39,386 nucleotides of DNA from an uncultured Flavobacterium sp. Its GTDB lineage: Bacteria > Bacteroidota > Bacteroidia > Flavobacteriales > Flavobacteriaceae. This document shows positions 27,971 through 35,018 of the stretch, in pieces. The stretch is from positions 1 to 39,386 of the forward strand of contig CANQRD010000013.1 in the NCBI GenBank assembly GCA_947626185.1, given 5' to 3'. The notes under the pieces are model-generated. The model searched no databases. It was not told where the DNA came from and was given only the letters and a program-made list of their open reading frames with translations. Position 1 is the stretch's first letter. Each line of letters begins with the position of its first letter. The position numbers were made by a program, and so were the translations under genes.

Positions 27971-28168
27971 TTATGCCTCTACTTCTGTAGTTTTGTCAAT
28001 TACAACTTGTCCTCTGTAGTAAAGTTTACCTTCATGCCAGTAAGCTCTGTGAAATAAGTGAGCTTCACCTGTAATAGGACAAGTAGCGATAGTTGGAGCT
28101 ATAGCTTTGTAATGAGTTCTTCTTTTATCTCTTCTTGTTTTTGAGGTCTTTCTTTTAGGATGTGCCAT
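27971..28168 (-). CDS. rpmF: 50S ribosomal protein L32, zinc-free form
   Basis: This is a component of the large ribosomal subunit. The 65-residue protein starts [19 protein letters not shown], the typical L32 N-terminus. Most L32 proteins have two CxxC pairs that hold zinc; here only one cysteine remains ([12 protein letters not shown]) and the second pair is replaced by AYWHEG. This zinc-free form fits what I know of flavobacterial L32. It starts 9 bp after DUF177, a pairing conserved across bacteria. Confidence 0.96.
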   Translation of the reverse strand: MAHPKRKTSKTRRDKRRTHYKAIAPTIATCPITGEAHLFHRAYWHEGKLYYRGQVVIDKTTEVEA

Positions 28169-28177
28169 TTTACTATA

Positions 28178-28744
28178 TTATTTATCCGTTAATAGTTTTT
28201 TTAATTTGTCCCATCTGGGATCTATTTCTTTGTTATTCGAATCTTCATTTGTTTCTTCTTCCTCAAAATCGATGTCGTCTTCAACATCGAAATCAAATAA
28301 TGAATCTAATTCATCTTCATCAAAGCCGTCTTCTTCTGCTAGATCAGGATGTATTCTTTTAACAGGAATAGAAAGCACTAATAATTCATAAATATAGTGT
28401 GTAAGATCTATTTCGTGAGCGGTAAATGGAATTATTAATAATTCGTCAAGCTCATTGTTGAATTCTTCACCAAACTTTACAATTAAATTAAATTCATTTT
28501 CAATCGGTAAGTCAAAGTCTTCATTTGAGCTATCACATGGTACGTTTACTACTCCTTTTGCTGTTAGTTTTACTTCCAGTAGATTAGTTTTCTTATTTAA
28601 AAGAACGGTTATATTCGCTTTTATACTATTGAAATCGTCGTAAGTGAAATTTTCGAAAAATTTGTTATCTACAACATAATCAAATGTATGGTTGCCATCT
28701 TTCAGTCCTGTGAAGGATATTGAATAGGTTTTTATAGTTTTCAT
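28178..28744 (-). CDS. DUF177/YceD-family protein
   Basis: In E. coli YceD is linked to accumulation of 23S rRNA precursor, and the family sits next to rpmF in most bacteria, so a role in large-subunit assembly is likely. The protein has 188 residues from ATG 28744 (MKTIKTYSISF). The middle part (VPCDSSNEDFDLPIENEFNLIV) fits the beta core of DUF177. It has a strongly acidic region around 140-172 and ends PRWDKLKKLLTDK, the family's C-terminal helix. ATG 28753 is a possible alternative; longer forms run into the promoter box. Confidence 0.88.
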   Translation of the reverse strand: MKTIKTYSISFTGLKDGNHTFDYVVDNKFFENFTYDDFNSIKANITVLLNKKTNLLEVKLTAKGVVNVPCDSSNEDFDLPIENEFNLIVKFGEEFNNELDELLIIPFTAHEIDLTHYIYELLVLSIPVKRIHPDLAEEDGFDEDELDSLFDFDVEDDIDFEEEETNEDSNNKEIDPRWDKLKKLLTDK

Positions 28745-28765
28745 CAAATACATGATTTGAGCGTG

Positions 28766-28793
28766 CAAAGATAAAAAAATATTATTATTACAA
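28766..28793 (-). promoter_or_regulatory. Promoter of DUF177-rpmF; decides the start
   Basis: On the minus strand TTG at 28791-28793 and TATCTTTG at 28766-28773 are 17 bases apart. The transcript should begin near 28759, so a TTG start at 28768 is excluded and ATG 28744 or 28753 is used. Confidence 0.6.
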
Positions 28794-28794
28794 G

Positions 28795-29865
28795 CTAATT
28801 ATCAATTTTTTTTGTGTTATTTTCTTTTTCCTGAGGAATTAATGGCTTACTTGCTGCTTCCTCATTTCTAATTCTATTTTTGAAGATATCTATTGCTAGG
28901 TATAAAGCTTCAATAAATGAAGTGGGGTCTGCTTGGTTTTTCCCCGCTATATCATAAGCTGTTCCGTGGTCAGGGGAAGTTCTTATTTTATTTAAGCCTG
29001 CTGTGTAATTGATTCCTTTGCCAAATGAAAGTGCTTTGAATGGTGCTAAACCTTGATCGTGATAACAAGCAATTACAGCATCAAAATTCAAATACAATTG
29101 AGAACCAAAAAATCCGTCCGCAGGAAATGGTCCTGTAACCAAAATGCCTTCTTCTGATAGTTTGGTTATTGTTGGTTTTATAATTTCTATTTCTTCTTGG
29201 CCAATAACTCCTAAGTCGCCAGCATGCGGGTTTAATCCTAATACTGCAATACGTGGTTTTAAAATATTAAAGTCGTTAATTAAGGTTTTTTCTATTGTTT
29301 TTACTTTTTTAGTGATTAGTTCTGGCGTAATTGCTTGAGCAACATCTTTAATTGGTAAATGATCTGTTAATAATCCAACTTTTAATTCATCACTTACTAA
29401 AAGCATTAAAGCCTCTCCTTCTAATTGTTCGTTTAGGTAATTAGTGTGTCCAGGATGTTTAAAATCGTCTAGTTGAGTATTGTACTTGTTGATTGGAGCA
29501 GTAACTAAAACATCTATATCGCCATTTTTCAAAGCAGCGGTTGCTGCCACGAAAGATTTTATGGCATATTCTCCAATTAGTGGGTCATTTTGTCCAAAAT
29601 TGATATTTATATTTTCTTTCCAAAGATTTAAAACGTTTAATTTTCCTTTAATAGCATCTTCTATTGTGTCGATTCCTTGGAAATTTACATTGCTATTTAA
29701 ATTTTTTTTTACGTAAGATAAAGGCTTGGAGCTACCGAAAATTATAGGGGTACAAAATTCTAGCATTCTATTGTCTTCGAAACATTTAAGTATTACTTCT
29801 GGACCAATACCGTTTAAATCGCCGATAGATATTCCTACTTTAATATTTTCTTCTTTGTAGCTCAT
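28795..29865 (-). CDS. pdxA: 4-hydroxythreonine-4-phosphate dehydrogenase
   Basis: It oxidises 4-phosphohydroxy-L-threonine with NAD(P)+, a step of the DXP-dependent pyridoxal phosphate pathway. From ATG 29865 (MSYKEENIKVGISIGDLNGIGPEV) the protein has 356 residues. The expected metal-site histidines lie in HPGHTNYL, CYHDQGLAPFK and SPDHGTAYDIAG. The frame stays open up to 29991, but that extension crosses the divergent promoter and the start of ribE and is rich in F, Y and N, so it is not coding. The C-terminal tail KPLIPQEKENNTKKIDN is a short, variable extension. Confidence 0.95.
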   Translation of the reverse strand: MSYKEENIKVGISIGDLNGIGPEVILKCFEDNRMLEFCTPIIFGSSKPLSYVKKNLNSNVNFQGIDTIEDAIKGKLNVLNLWKENININFGQNDPLIGEYAIKSFVAATAALKNGDIDVLVTAPINKYNTQLDDFKHPGHTNYLNEQLEGEALMLLVSDELKVGLLTDHLPIKDVAQAITPELITKKVKTIEKTLINDFNILKPRIAVLGLNPHAGDLGVIGQEEIEIIKPTITKLSEEGILVTGPFPADGFFGSQLYLNFDAVIACYHDQGLAPFKALSFGKGINYTAGLNKIRTSPDHGTAYDIAGKNQADPTSFIEALYLAIDIFKNRIRNEEAASKPLIPQEKENNTKKIDN

Positions 29866-29885
29866 AGTTTCGTTTAAATTATTAG

Positions 29886-29893
29886 TAATTTTG
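29886..29893 (+). promoter_or_regulatory. -7 box of riboflavin synthase gene
   Basis: TAATTTTG matches TAnnTTTG, 30 bases before ATG 29923. The predicted start near 29900 lies inside the opposing -7 box of pdxA. Confidence 0.5.
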
Positions 29894-29897
29894 AAAA

Positions 29898-29905
29898 CAA
29901 ATTTA
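29898..29905 (-). promoter_or_regulatory. -7 box of pdxA
   Basis: TAAATTTG on the minus strand matches TAnnTTTG, 33 bases before ATG 29865. It is only four bases from the opposing -7 box, so polymerase should occupy one promoter at a time. Confidence 0.5.
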
Positions 29906-29922
29906 ATAAAATAAATGAAGTA

Positions 29923-30516
29923 ATGTTTACAGGAATTGTTGAAGAGATAGGAATTATTAAAAATATAGTAAGAGAAGACGGTAATATTCATCTGACAGTA
30001 TCGAGTTCGTTTGTAAAAGAACTAAAGGTAGATCAGAGTGTTTTGCATAATGGAATTTGTTTGACGGTAGTAAATATTGACGAGAATAGTTTTACAGTTA
30101 CTGCAATTAAAGAAACTATTAATGTTACAACTTTAGGGAGTTGGGTAGTGGGGCAGTCAATTAATTTGGAAAGAGGCATGTTGATGAATGCAAGATTGGA
30201 TGGGCACATTGTACAAGGACATGTTGATGCTACGGCAACATGTATTTCGATAAAAGATGCAGATGGAAGTACTTATTATGGTTTTGAATATGATTCTTCT
30301 GTAAAACATACAACTATTCCTAAAGGTTCAATTACAATTGATGGAACAAGTTTGACGGTGGTGGATTCTGGAATTAATTTTTTTAGTGTAGCAATTATAC
30401 CATATACAAAGGAAAATACGTTATTCAAGTATTACGGTGTCAATGACAAAGTGAATGTTGAGTTTGATGTAATTGGTAAGTATGTTGAAAAATTATTGCA
30501 AATAAATAAACAATAG
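29923..30516 (+). CDS. ribE: Riboflavin synthase, alpha subunit
   Basis: It dismutates two 6,7-dimethyl-8-ribityllumazine molecules to riboflavin, the last step of vitamin B2 synthesis. The 197 residues contain two similar lumazine-binding barrels: the first opens MFTGIVEEIG and has HNGICLTV, the second has DGHIVQGHVDATA and GTSLTVV. The length is normal. No FMN riboswitch is visible in the 30-base leader. It diverges from pdxA and is followed at 69 bp by the sigma factor gene. Some authors call this gene ribC. Confidence 0.95.
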   Translation: MFTGIVEEIGIIKNIVREDGNIHLTVSSSFVKELKVDQSVLHNGICLTVVNIDENSFTVTAIKETINVTTLGSWVVGQSINLERGMLMNARLDGHIVQGHVDATATCISIKDADGSTYYGFEYDSSVKHTTIPKGSITIDGTSLTVVDSGINFFSVAIIPYTKENTLFKYYGVNDKVNVEFDVIGKYVEKLLQINKQ

Positions 30517-30585
30517 TTCTTATGTATTAAATTATGGTGAGTTTAGTGAGGATTTAATGTATAATCAACTAGTAGGTAAATAAGT

Positions 30586-31158
30586 ATGCAAAGCAAAAAC
30601 TTTGTTTCGATGAATGATGAAGACTTGGTTAAATTTATTGTTCATAATGGTAATACGAGTTTGTTTGGTATACTTTACGATCGATATGGTCAGAAAGTGT
30701 ATCAGAAATGTTTGAGTTTTGCTGAATCTCGTGATGCGGCAGAAGATTTAACGCAAGATGTTTTCGTTAAGCTTTATTTGAATTTAAAAACATTTAAAGG
30801 AGAAGCAAAGTTTTCTACTTGGTTGTATTCGTTTACATATAATCACTGTGTAGATTATTCTAAATCTATTTTGAAAAGACAAAACGACAGCCAACAATAC
30901 CAAGAAGACTATCATTATACAACCAGTTTGGAAGATGAAGTTACAGATGAAGAAATTTTTTCGTTAACTGTGAAGCGATTAGAAGTGGCACTCACTTTAA
31001 TTGATCCCGAAGATAAGATTATGCTTATTATGAAATATCAGGACGATAAATCAATAAAAGAAATGGCTGATATGTTAGAGTTGGGTGAAAGTGCTGTAAA
31101 AATGAGATTACATAGAGCTAAGAAAAAGATTGTCGAATTATATAATTCATTGTCATAG
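30586..31158 (+). CDS. ECF-type RNA polymerase sigma factor
   Basis: This is a group IV sigma factor that redirects RNA polymerase. The 190-residue protein has region 2 at about 25-95, with the core-binding and -10 melting sequence AAEDLTQDVFVKLY and FKGEAKFSTWLYSFTYNHCVDY, a linker, and region 4 at about 128-185 with the helix-turn-helix SIKEMADMLELGESAVKMRLHRAKKKI. No TAnnTTTG box is seen in front of it; it may be read through from ribE or start from its own, different promoter. The gene directly after it starts at the next base, and no classical transmembrane anti-sigma factor follows. Confidence 0.93.
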   Translation: MQSKNFVSMNDEDLVKFIVHNGNTSLFGILYDRYGQKVYQKCLSFAESRDAAEDLTQDVFVKLYLNLKTFKGEAKFSTWLYSFTYNHCVDYSKSILKRQNDSQQYQEDYHYTTSLEDEVTDEEIFSLTVKRLEVALTLIDPEDKIMLIMKYQDDKSIKEMADMLELGESAVKMRLHRAKKKIVELYNSLS

Positions 31159-31389
31159 ATGGAAAATCCATTTAAGAAAATACTGCAAGACGAAAAGTTG
31201 CCAGATTATTTGAAAGATAAGGTAATTGACAATCTAAATATAATTAAGTTATCGTTAGATGTGTCTGATTTATATGTTGTTCAAGTGCCAAAAACGATTC
31301 AGTCTATCGTTGCTGAAAAAAACAAAGATAAAGAGCAAGAGTTAATAAAAGAAATTTTAGAAAAAGAAAAAAATGGAAAGAATTTATAA
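31159..31389 (+). CDS. Small protein of unknown function, sigma factor partner candidate
   Basis: I do not recognise this 76-residue protein. It starts at the base after the sigma factor stop codon and overlaps the next gene by 17 bases, so it is translationally coupled on both sides. It is soluble and charged, with no membrane helix, no HxxxCxxC zinc motif and no cysteine, so it is not a standard ZAS anti-sigma factor. Predicted shape from sequence: a short helix (LPDYLKDKVIDNLNIIKLSLDVSDLYV), then a strongly charged C-terminal helix of K and E. Its position suggests control of the sigma factor, but that is inference. Confidence 0.7.
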   Translation: MENPFKKILQDEKLPDYLKDKVIDNLNIIKLSLDVSDLYVVQVPKTIQSIVAEKNKDKEQELIKEILEKEKNGKNL

Positions 31390-32197
31390 TTTTGAGTATC
31401 CCAGTGATATTGTAAACTCTGTAGTTGATTCACTGATAAGGGGTTTCTTAAATCTCTTATTTATAGTTTGTTATATTGTAATTTGTTGGTTGTTATTAAA
31501 GTTATTTTCTTATATCTTAAAGAAAGTATTTGCTTTTGTTCGATTAGACAAAATACAGAAGATGTTAAATGAAAACGAGCTTTTAAATAAAGTGAGTTTT
31601 ATAATTAGGGTAGACTCAATTCTGATATTTTTTGTTAAGTTGTTTTTACTTTTCTTGATGATATTGGTTGGGGCTGAAATATTTGAACTCTCAATTGTTT
31701 CTAAAGAAATTGGAGCGTTAATGATGGTTGTTCCAAAAGTATTTATCGCGTTACTTATTTTAGTGGGTGGGATTTACTTTGCGTCTTGGATAAAAAACAT
31801 GATTTTCAAAGTCTTAAAAGCAATTGATTTTATAGGAGCAAAAATGATCGGTAATATTGTGTTTTATATTATTCTTGTTTTTGTTGCTGTAACTACATTA
31901 AATCAAATCGGAATAGATACATCTGTAATAACCAATAATATTTCTATTATTATCGGTGCGTTATTGCTAACAGTAGCGCTTTCGTTGGGGCTTGGAGCTA
32001 AAGATTTAGTTACTAAATTATTATATTCATTTTATACGAGAAAGAATTTAGAAATAGGTCAGCATGTAATTATTAATGGTTTAAAAGGATATGTTATTTC
32101 AATTGATAATATTTATTTATGTTTATTGGTAGATGGTAAGAAAAATTACTTACCAATTAAAACAGTAACTGAAAGTCATATTGAAATTTTAGATTAA
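31373..32197 (+). CDS. MscS-like mechanosensitive channel family membrane protein
   Basis: The 274 residues have about four to five membrane helices, including two resembling the conserved TM helix repeat found in MscS-related proteins (SWIKNMIFKVLKAIDFIGAKM). The segment SIIIGALLLTVALSLGLGAKDLVTKLL (about 191-217) corresponds to the pore-lining TM3 of MscS, and YTRKNLEIGQHVIINGLKGYVISIDN to the following beta domain. The protein stops soon after that domain, so the large cytosolic cage of E. coli MscS is mostly missing. It may release solutes on osmotic shock, or sense membrane state for the sigma factor cotranscribed with it (inference). It overlaps the preceding gene by 17 bases. Confidence 0.8.
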   Translation: MERIYNFEYPSDIVNSVVDSLIRGFLNLLFIVCYIVICWLLLKLFSYILKKVFAFVRLDKIQKMLNENELLNKVSFIIRVDSILIFFVKLFLLFLMILVGAEIFELSIVSKEIGALMMVVPKVFIALLILVGGIYFASWIKNMIFKVLKAIDFIGAKMIGNIVFYIILVFVAVTTLNQIGIDTSVITNNISIIIGALLLTVALSLGLGAKDLVTKLLYSFYTRKNLEIGQHVIINGLKGYVISIDNIYLCLLVDGKKNYLPIKTVTESHIEILD

Positions 32198-32230
32198 AAA
32201 AATCCGCTCATTTTTTGAGCGGATTTTTTT
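32196..32230. terminator. Bidirectional terminator between MscS-like and Usp genes
   Basis: Perfect 15-bp stem (32196-32210 with 32216-32230), five-T loop, flanking A and T runs, between convergent stop codons. Confidence 0.92.
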
Positions 32231-33059
32231 ATTGTTCTATTTTAAAAGTAATCACTGATTTTTCAATCTTATTAACAAGGTCTTCGCTAATGCTGCCATT
32301 AAAGAAGTGAGCCAAACCTGTTCGACCATGTGTGGCAATAGCTACCAAATCTGTGTTAGCTTTTTCGGCAAAATTAATAATGCCACGCTCAATGCTCATG
32401 TCGTTGTATATATTAAGCTCAAAAGATTTATCTTCTACATCTGTTAAGAACTTTTCTACAATTTCTTCAGTTATATTTGTTGGTTTAAAATTGTTAGGAG
32501 TGTTGATTACAAGTAAGTGTAGTTTTGCACCTGTTTGTTTAGTGATTTTTAGAACGTTCTCAAAAGCTGGTTTCATTTCGTCACTAAAGTCTGAAGCAAA
32601 AACTATGTTGTGTATTTTTGAAAAAGTAATATCATCTTTAACAACTAAAACAGGCACATTTGCCGATCTTACCACTTTTTGTGTGTTTGATCCTACAAAA
32701 CCTTTTTTTGCTCCACTTGCTCCGTGAGATCCTATAACAATTAAATCAACCTCATTATGTTCTGCCGATTTAGTTACGCCATAAGCAGTTCTGTCTAAAA
32801 TTAAACTAGTGGATACCGTTAAGCCATCAAATATTGGGTCGGTTCCTATTTCTTGTAATCTTTTTTCAGCAATGTTTTTAAAGAAAATAACTTCAGGGGC
32901 CGGAGTGCCTTTTACCACACCGTCGCTACCTGCTTGAGGTAAGTCAAGAATATGTAGTAAAATAATTTCTGCATTATAGTGTTTTGCAATACTAATACCT
33001 GTTTTTATGGCATTATTAGATTGGGCAGAAAAGTCCGTCGGGATTAATATTTTTCTCAT
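32229..33059 (-). CDS. Universal stress protein, tandem Usp domains
   Basis: It has two Usp domains, residues 1-141 and 147-275. Each carries the ATP-binding motif Gx2Gx9G(S/T): G110, G113, G123-S124 in the first, and A242, G245, G255-S256 in the second, with Ala in place of the first Gly. Such proteins are usually induced by stress and starvation; the specific role is unknown. It is monocistronic, shares a terminator with the sigma factor operon and diverges from rimP. No clear -7 box is seen in its own direction. Confidence 0.92.
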   Translation of the reverse strand: MRKILIPTDFSAQSNNAIKTGISIAKHYNAEIILLHILDLPQAGSDGVVKGTPAPEVIFFKNIAEKRLQEIGTDPIFDGLTVSTSLILDRTAYGVTKSAEHNEVDLIVIGSHGASGAKKGFVGSNTQKVVRSANVPVLVVKDDITFSKIHNIVFASDFSDEMKPAFENVLKITKQTGAKLHLLVINTPNNFKPTNITEEIVEKFLTDVEDKSFELNIYNDMSIERGIINFAEKANTDLVAIATHGRTGLAHFFNGSISEDLVNKIEKSVITFKIEQ

Positions 33060-33167
33060 AAAGATATATGTTATTGAGTTGGTTACTAAACAATGGTTAA
33101 TTCTGATCTAAATTTATACATATAATTATCAAATCACAAAAAAATTTAATTAGAACAAAAAAAATCG

Positions 33168-33175
33168 TATATTTG
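33168..33175 (+). promoter_or_regulatory. -7 box of rimP-nusA-infB
   Basis: TATATTTG matches TAnnTTTG exactly. Transcription should start near 33182, giving a leader of about 60 bases that includes the hairpin at 33208-33234. No TTG lies at the right distance. Confidence 0.55.
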
Positions 33176-33190
33176 CAAAGTTATTTATTA

Positions 33191-33238
33191 ATGAGAATTA
33201 AAATAATGAGGGGACGTAATGGTCCCCTCTTTTTATAG
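33191..33238 (+). other. Possible 15-codon leader ORF before rimP
   Basis: ATG at 33191 opens a frame MRIKIMRGRNGPLFL that ends with TAG at 33236-33238, three bases before the rimP ATG and in the same frame. It runs through the hairpin at 33208-33229. Translation would unfold that hairpin. I cannot tell from one sequence whether it is translated. Confidence 0.35.
33208..33234 (+). terminator. Terminator-like hairpin in the rimP leader (candidate attenuator)
   Basis: Perfect GC-rich 8-bp stem GAGGGGAC (33208-33215) with GTCCCCTC (33222-33229), six-base loop, then five T. It lies about 26 bases after the predicted transcript start and ends 7 bases before the rimP start codon. It can form only on the plus transcript with a T-run. 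Confidence 0.75.
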
Positions 33239-33241
33239 TAT

Positions 33242-33709
33242 ATGACATTTAAAGACAAGGTAAACGATTTGCTAAACGGAGCTTTAGACGAAAACCCAGA
33301 TTTGTTCTTGATAGAAATGACAATTTCTCAAGATAACAAAATTATGGTAGTTATTGACGGAGATCATGGTGTTACATTACAAGATTGTATCAATATTAGT
33401 CGTGCAATAGAACACAACTTAGATAAAGATGAATATGATTTTGGTTTAGATGTAGCTTCAGCAGGTGCAACAGCACCTTTAAAACTACTACGTCAGTATA
33501 CAAAAAATATAGGAAGAAAACTGAAGTTAATAACTTTAGATCAAGAAAAATATGAAGCTACATTATATGATGTAGTGGAAGATAAAATAGTATTAAAGTG
33601 GAAAACAAGAGAAGCTAAAGCTGTTGGAAAAGGAAAAGTAACAGTGGAAAAAGAAGCTTTAATACCATTCGAAAATATAAAAGAAGCAAGTGTAATAATT
33701 TCATTTTAA
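33242..33709 (+). CDS. rimP: Ribosome maturation factor RimP
   Basis: It is needed for maturation of the 30S subunit. The 155-residue protein has the N-terminal alpha/beta domain with VVIDGDHGVTLQDCINISRAIEHNLD, the conserved VASAGATAPLK (SPG-like turn of the family, here SAG), and a C-terminal SH3-like domain (about 85-155). Length is normal. It begins the rimP-nusA-infB operon, which is conserved across bacteria, and is followed by nusA at 12 bp. Confidence 0.95.
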   Translation: MTFKDKVNDLLNGALDENPDLFLIEMTISQDNKIMVVIDGDHGVTLQDCINISRAIEHNLDKDEYDFGLDVASAGATAPLKLLRQYTKNIGRKLKLITLDQEKYEATLYDVVEDKIVLKWKTREAKAVGKGKVTVEKEALIPFENIKEASVIISF

Positions 33710-33721
33710 AAATAATATCAG

Positions 33722-34960
33722 ATGGAGAATAGTGGTTTAGTTGAATCGTTCTCAGAATTTCAAGAGTTAAAATACATTGATAGAGTTACGTTAATGGCCA
33801 TCTTAGAGGATGTATTCAGAAATGCATTGAAGAAGAAATATGGTGATGACGATAACTTTGATATCATTATTAACCCTGATAAAGGAGATTTCCAGGTTTT
33901 TAGAAATAGAATAGTGGTTAACGATGGAGAGGTTGAAGATGAAAAATATGAGATTTCGTTAGCAGATGCAAGAAAAATAGAATCTGACTTTGAGGTTGGT
34001 GAAGAGGTTTCTGAAGAAGTAAAACTAGAAGGAATTGGACGTAGAGCGGTATTAGCATTAAGACAATACCTTAATTCAAAAGTAACAGAACACGATAGCG
34101 CAACGCTTTATAAACAGTTTAAAGAAGTTATCGGAGATATTTACGTAGCAGAAGTACATCATATTCGCCCAAAAGTTGTAATTTTGATGGATGATGAAGG
34201 AAACGAAATTGTTTTGCCAAAAGAAAAACAAATTCCTTCAGATTTTTTCAGAAAAGGAGATACTGTTAAAGGAATTATTGAGTCTGTAGAATTGAAAGGA
34301 GCGAAACCTCAGATTATTATGTCGAGAACCTCAAGTCAATTTTTAGAAAAATTACTAGAACAAGAAATACCAGAAATTGGAGACGATAAAATTTTCATCA
34401 GAAAAGTAGTTCGTATACCAGGAGAAAAAGCAAAAATTGCAGTAGAAGGTTCTGACGATAGAATTGATCCAGTAGGAGCTTGTGTTGGAGTAAAAGGATC
34501 TCGTATACATGGAATTGTAAGAGAATTAGGAAACGAGAACATAGACGTTATCCATTACACAGCAAATACAGATTTATTTATTAAACGCGCCTTAGCGCCT
34601 GCAAGAGTTAATAAGGTTGTTTTTGATGAAACTACAAAAAAAGCAAATGTTTACCTAGATGTTGAAGAAGTTTCTAGAGCGATTGGTAAAGGCGGACAAA
34701 ACATTAAATTAGCGGGTATGCTTACAGGATTTGATATCGATGTAATGCGTGAGTTAAACCCAGAAGATGATGATGTTGAGTTAAGAGAATTTAGCGACGA
34801 AATAGAATTATGGATTATCGAAGAGTTTGCTAAAATTGGATTAGATACAGCAAAAAGCGTGTTGAATTTGAGTAAAGAAGAATTAATTAAGCGTACTGAC
34901 TTGGAAGAGGAAACAGTTGCCGATGTTCTTCGTATCTTAAAAGAAGAGTTTGAAGATTAA
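33722..34960 (+). CDS. nusA: Transcription termination/antitermination factor NusA
   Basis: It binds RNA polymerase and nascent RNA and controls pausing, termination and rRNA antitermination. The 412 residues have the N-terminal polymerase-binding domain (1-125), an S1 domain (about 135-195), KH1 with GVKGSRIHGIV (around 255) and KH2 with GKGGQNIKLAG (around 321). The C-terminus holds a short helical segment ending in a helix-hairpin-helix-like stretch. The two acidic repeats of E. coli NusA (495 residues) are missing, as in most bacteria. In E. coli this operon is autoregulated by NusA, which fits the hairpin in the leader here. Confidence 0.96.
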   Translation: MENSGLVESFSEFQELKYIDRVTLMAILEDVFRNALKKKYGDDDNFDIIINPDKGDFQVFRNRIVVNDGEVEDEKYEISLADARKIESDFEVGEEVSEEVKLEGIGRRAVLALRQYLNSKVTEHDSATLYKQFKEVIGDIYVAEVHHIRPKVVILMDDEGNEIVLPKEKQIPSDFFRKGDTVKGIIESVELKGAKPQIIMSRTSSQFLEKLLEQEIPEIGDDKIFIRKVVRIPGEKAKIAVEGSDDRIDPVGACVGVKGSRIHGIVRELGNENIDVIHYTANTDLFIKRALAPARVNKVVFDETTKKANVYLDVEEVSRAIGKGGQNIKLAGMLTGFDIDVMRELNPEDDDVELREFSDEIELWIIEEFAKIGLDTAKSVLNLSKEELIKRTDLEEETVADVLRILKEEFED

Positions 34961-35018
34961 TTTCTACAAGTAACTTCTGATAACAACACAACACAAAATA
35001 ATACACTAAAAAGATAAT

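Noticed and set aside
29894..29922. FMN riboswitch before riboflavin synthase
   Set aside because: The leader is only about 30 bases, too short for the aptamer, and no FMN-element motif is visible.
29866..29991. N-terminal extension of PdxA by 42 residues
   Set aside because: It overlaps the ribE start and both promoters, and its composition (F, Y, N, I) is that of translated AT-rich spacer.
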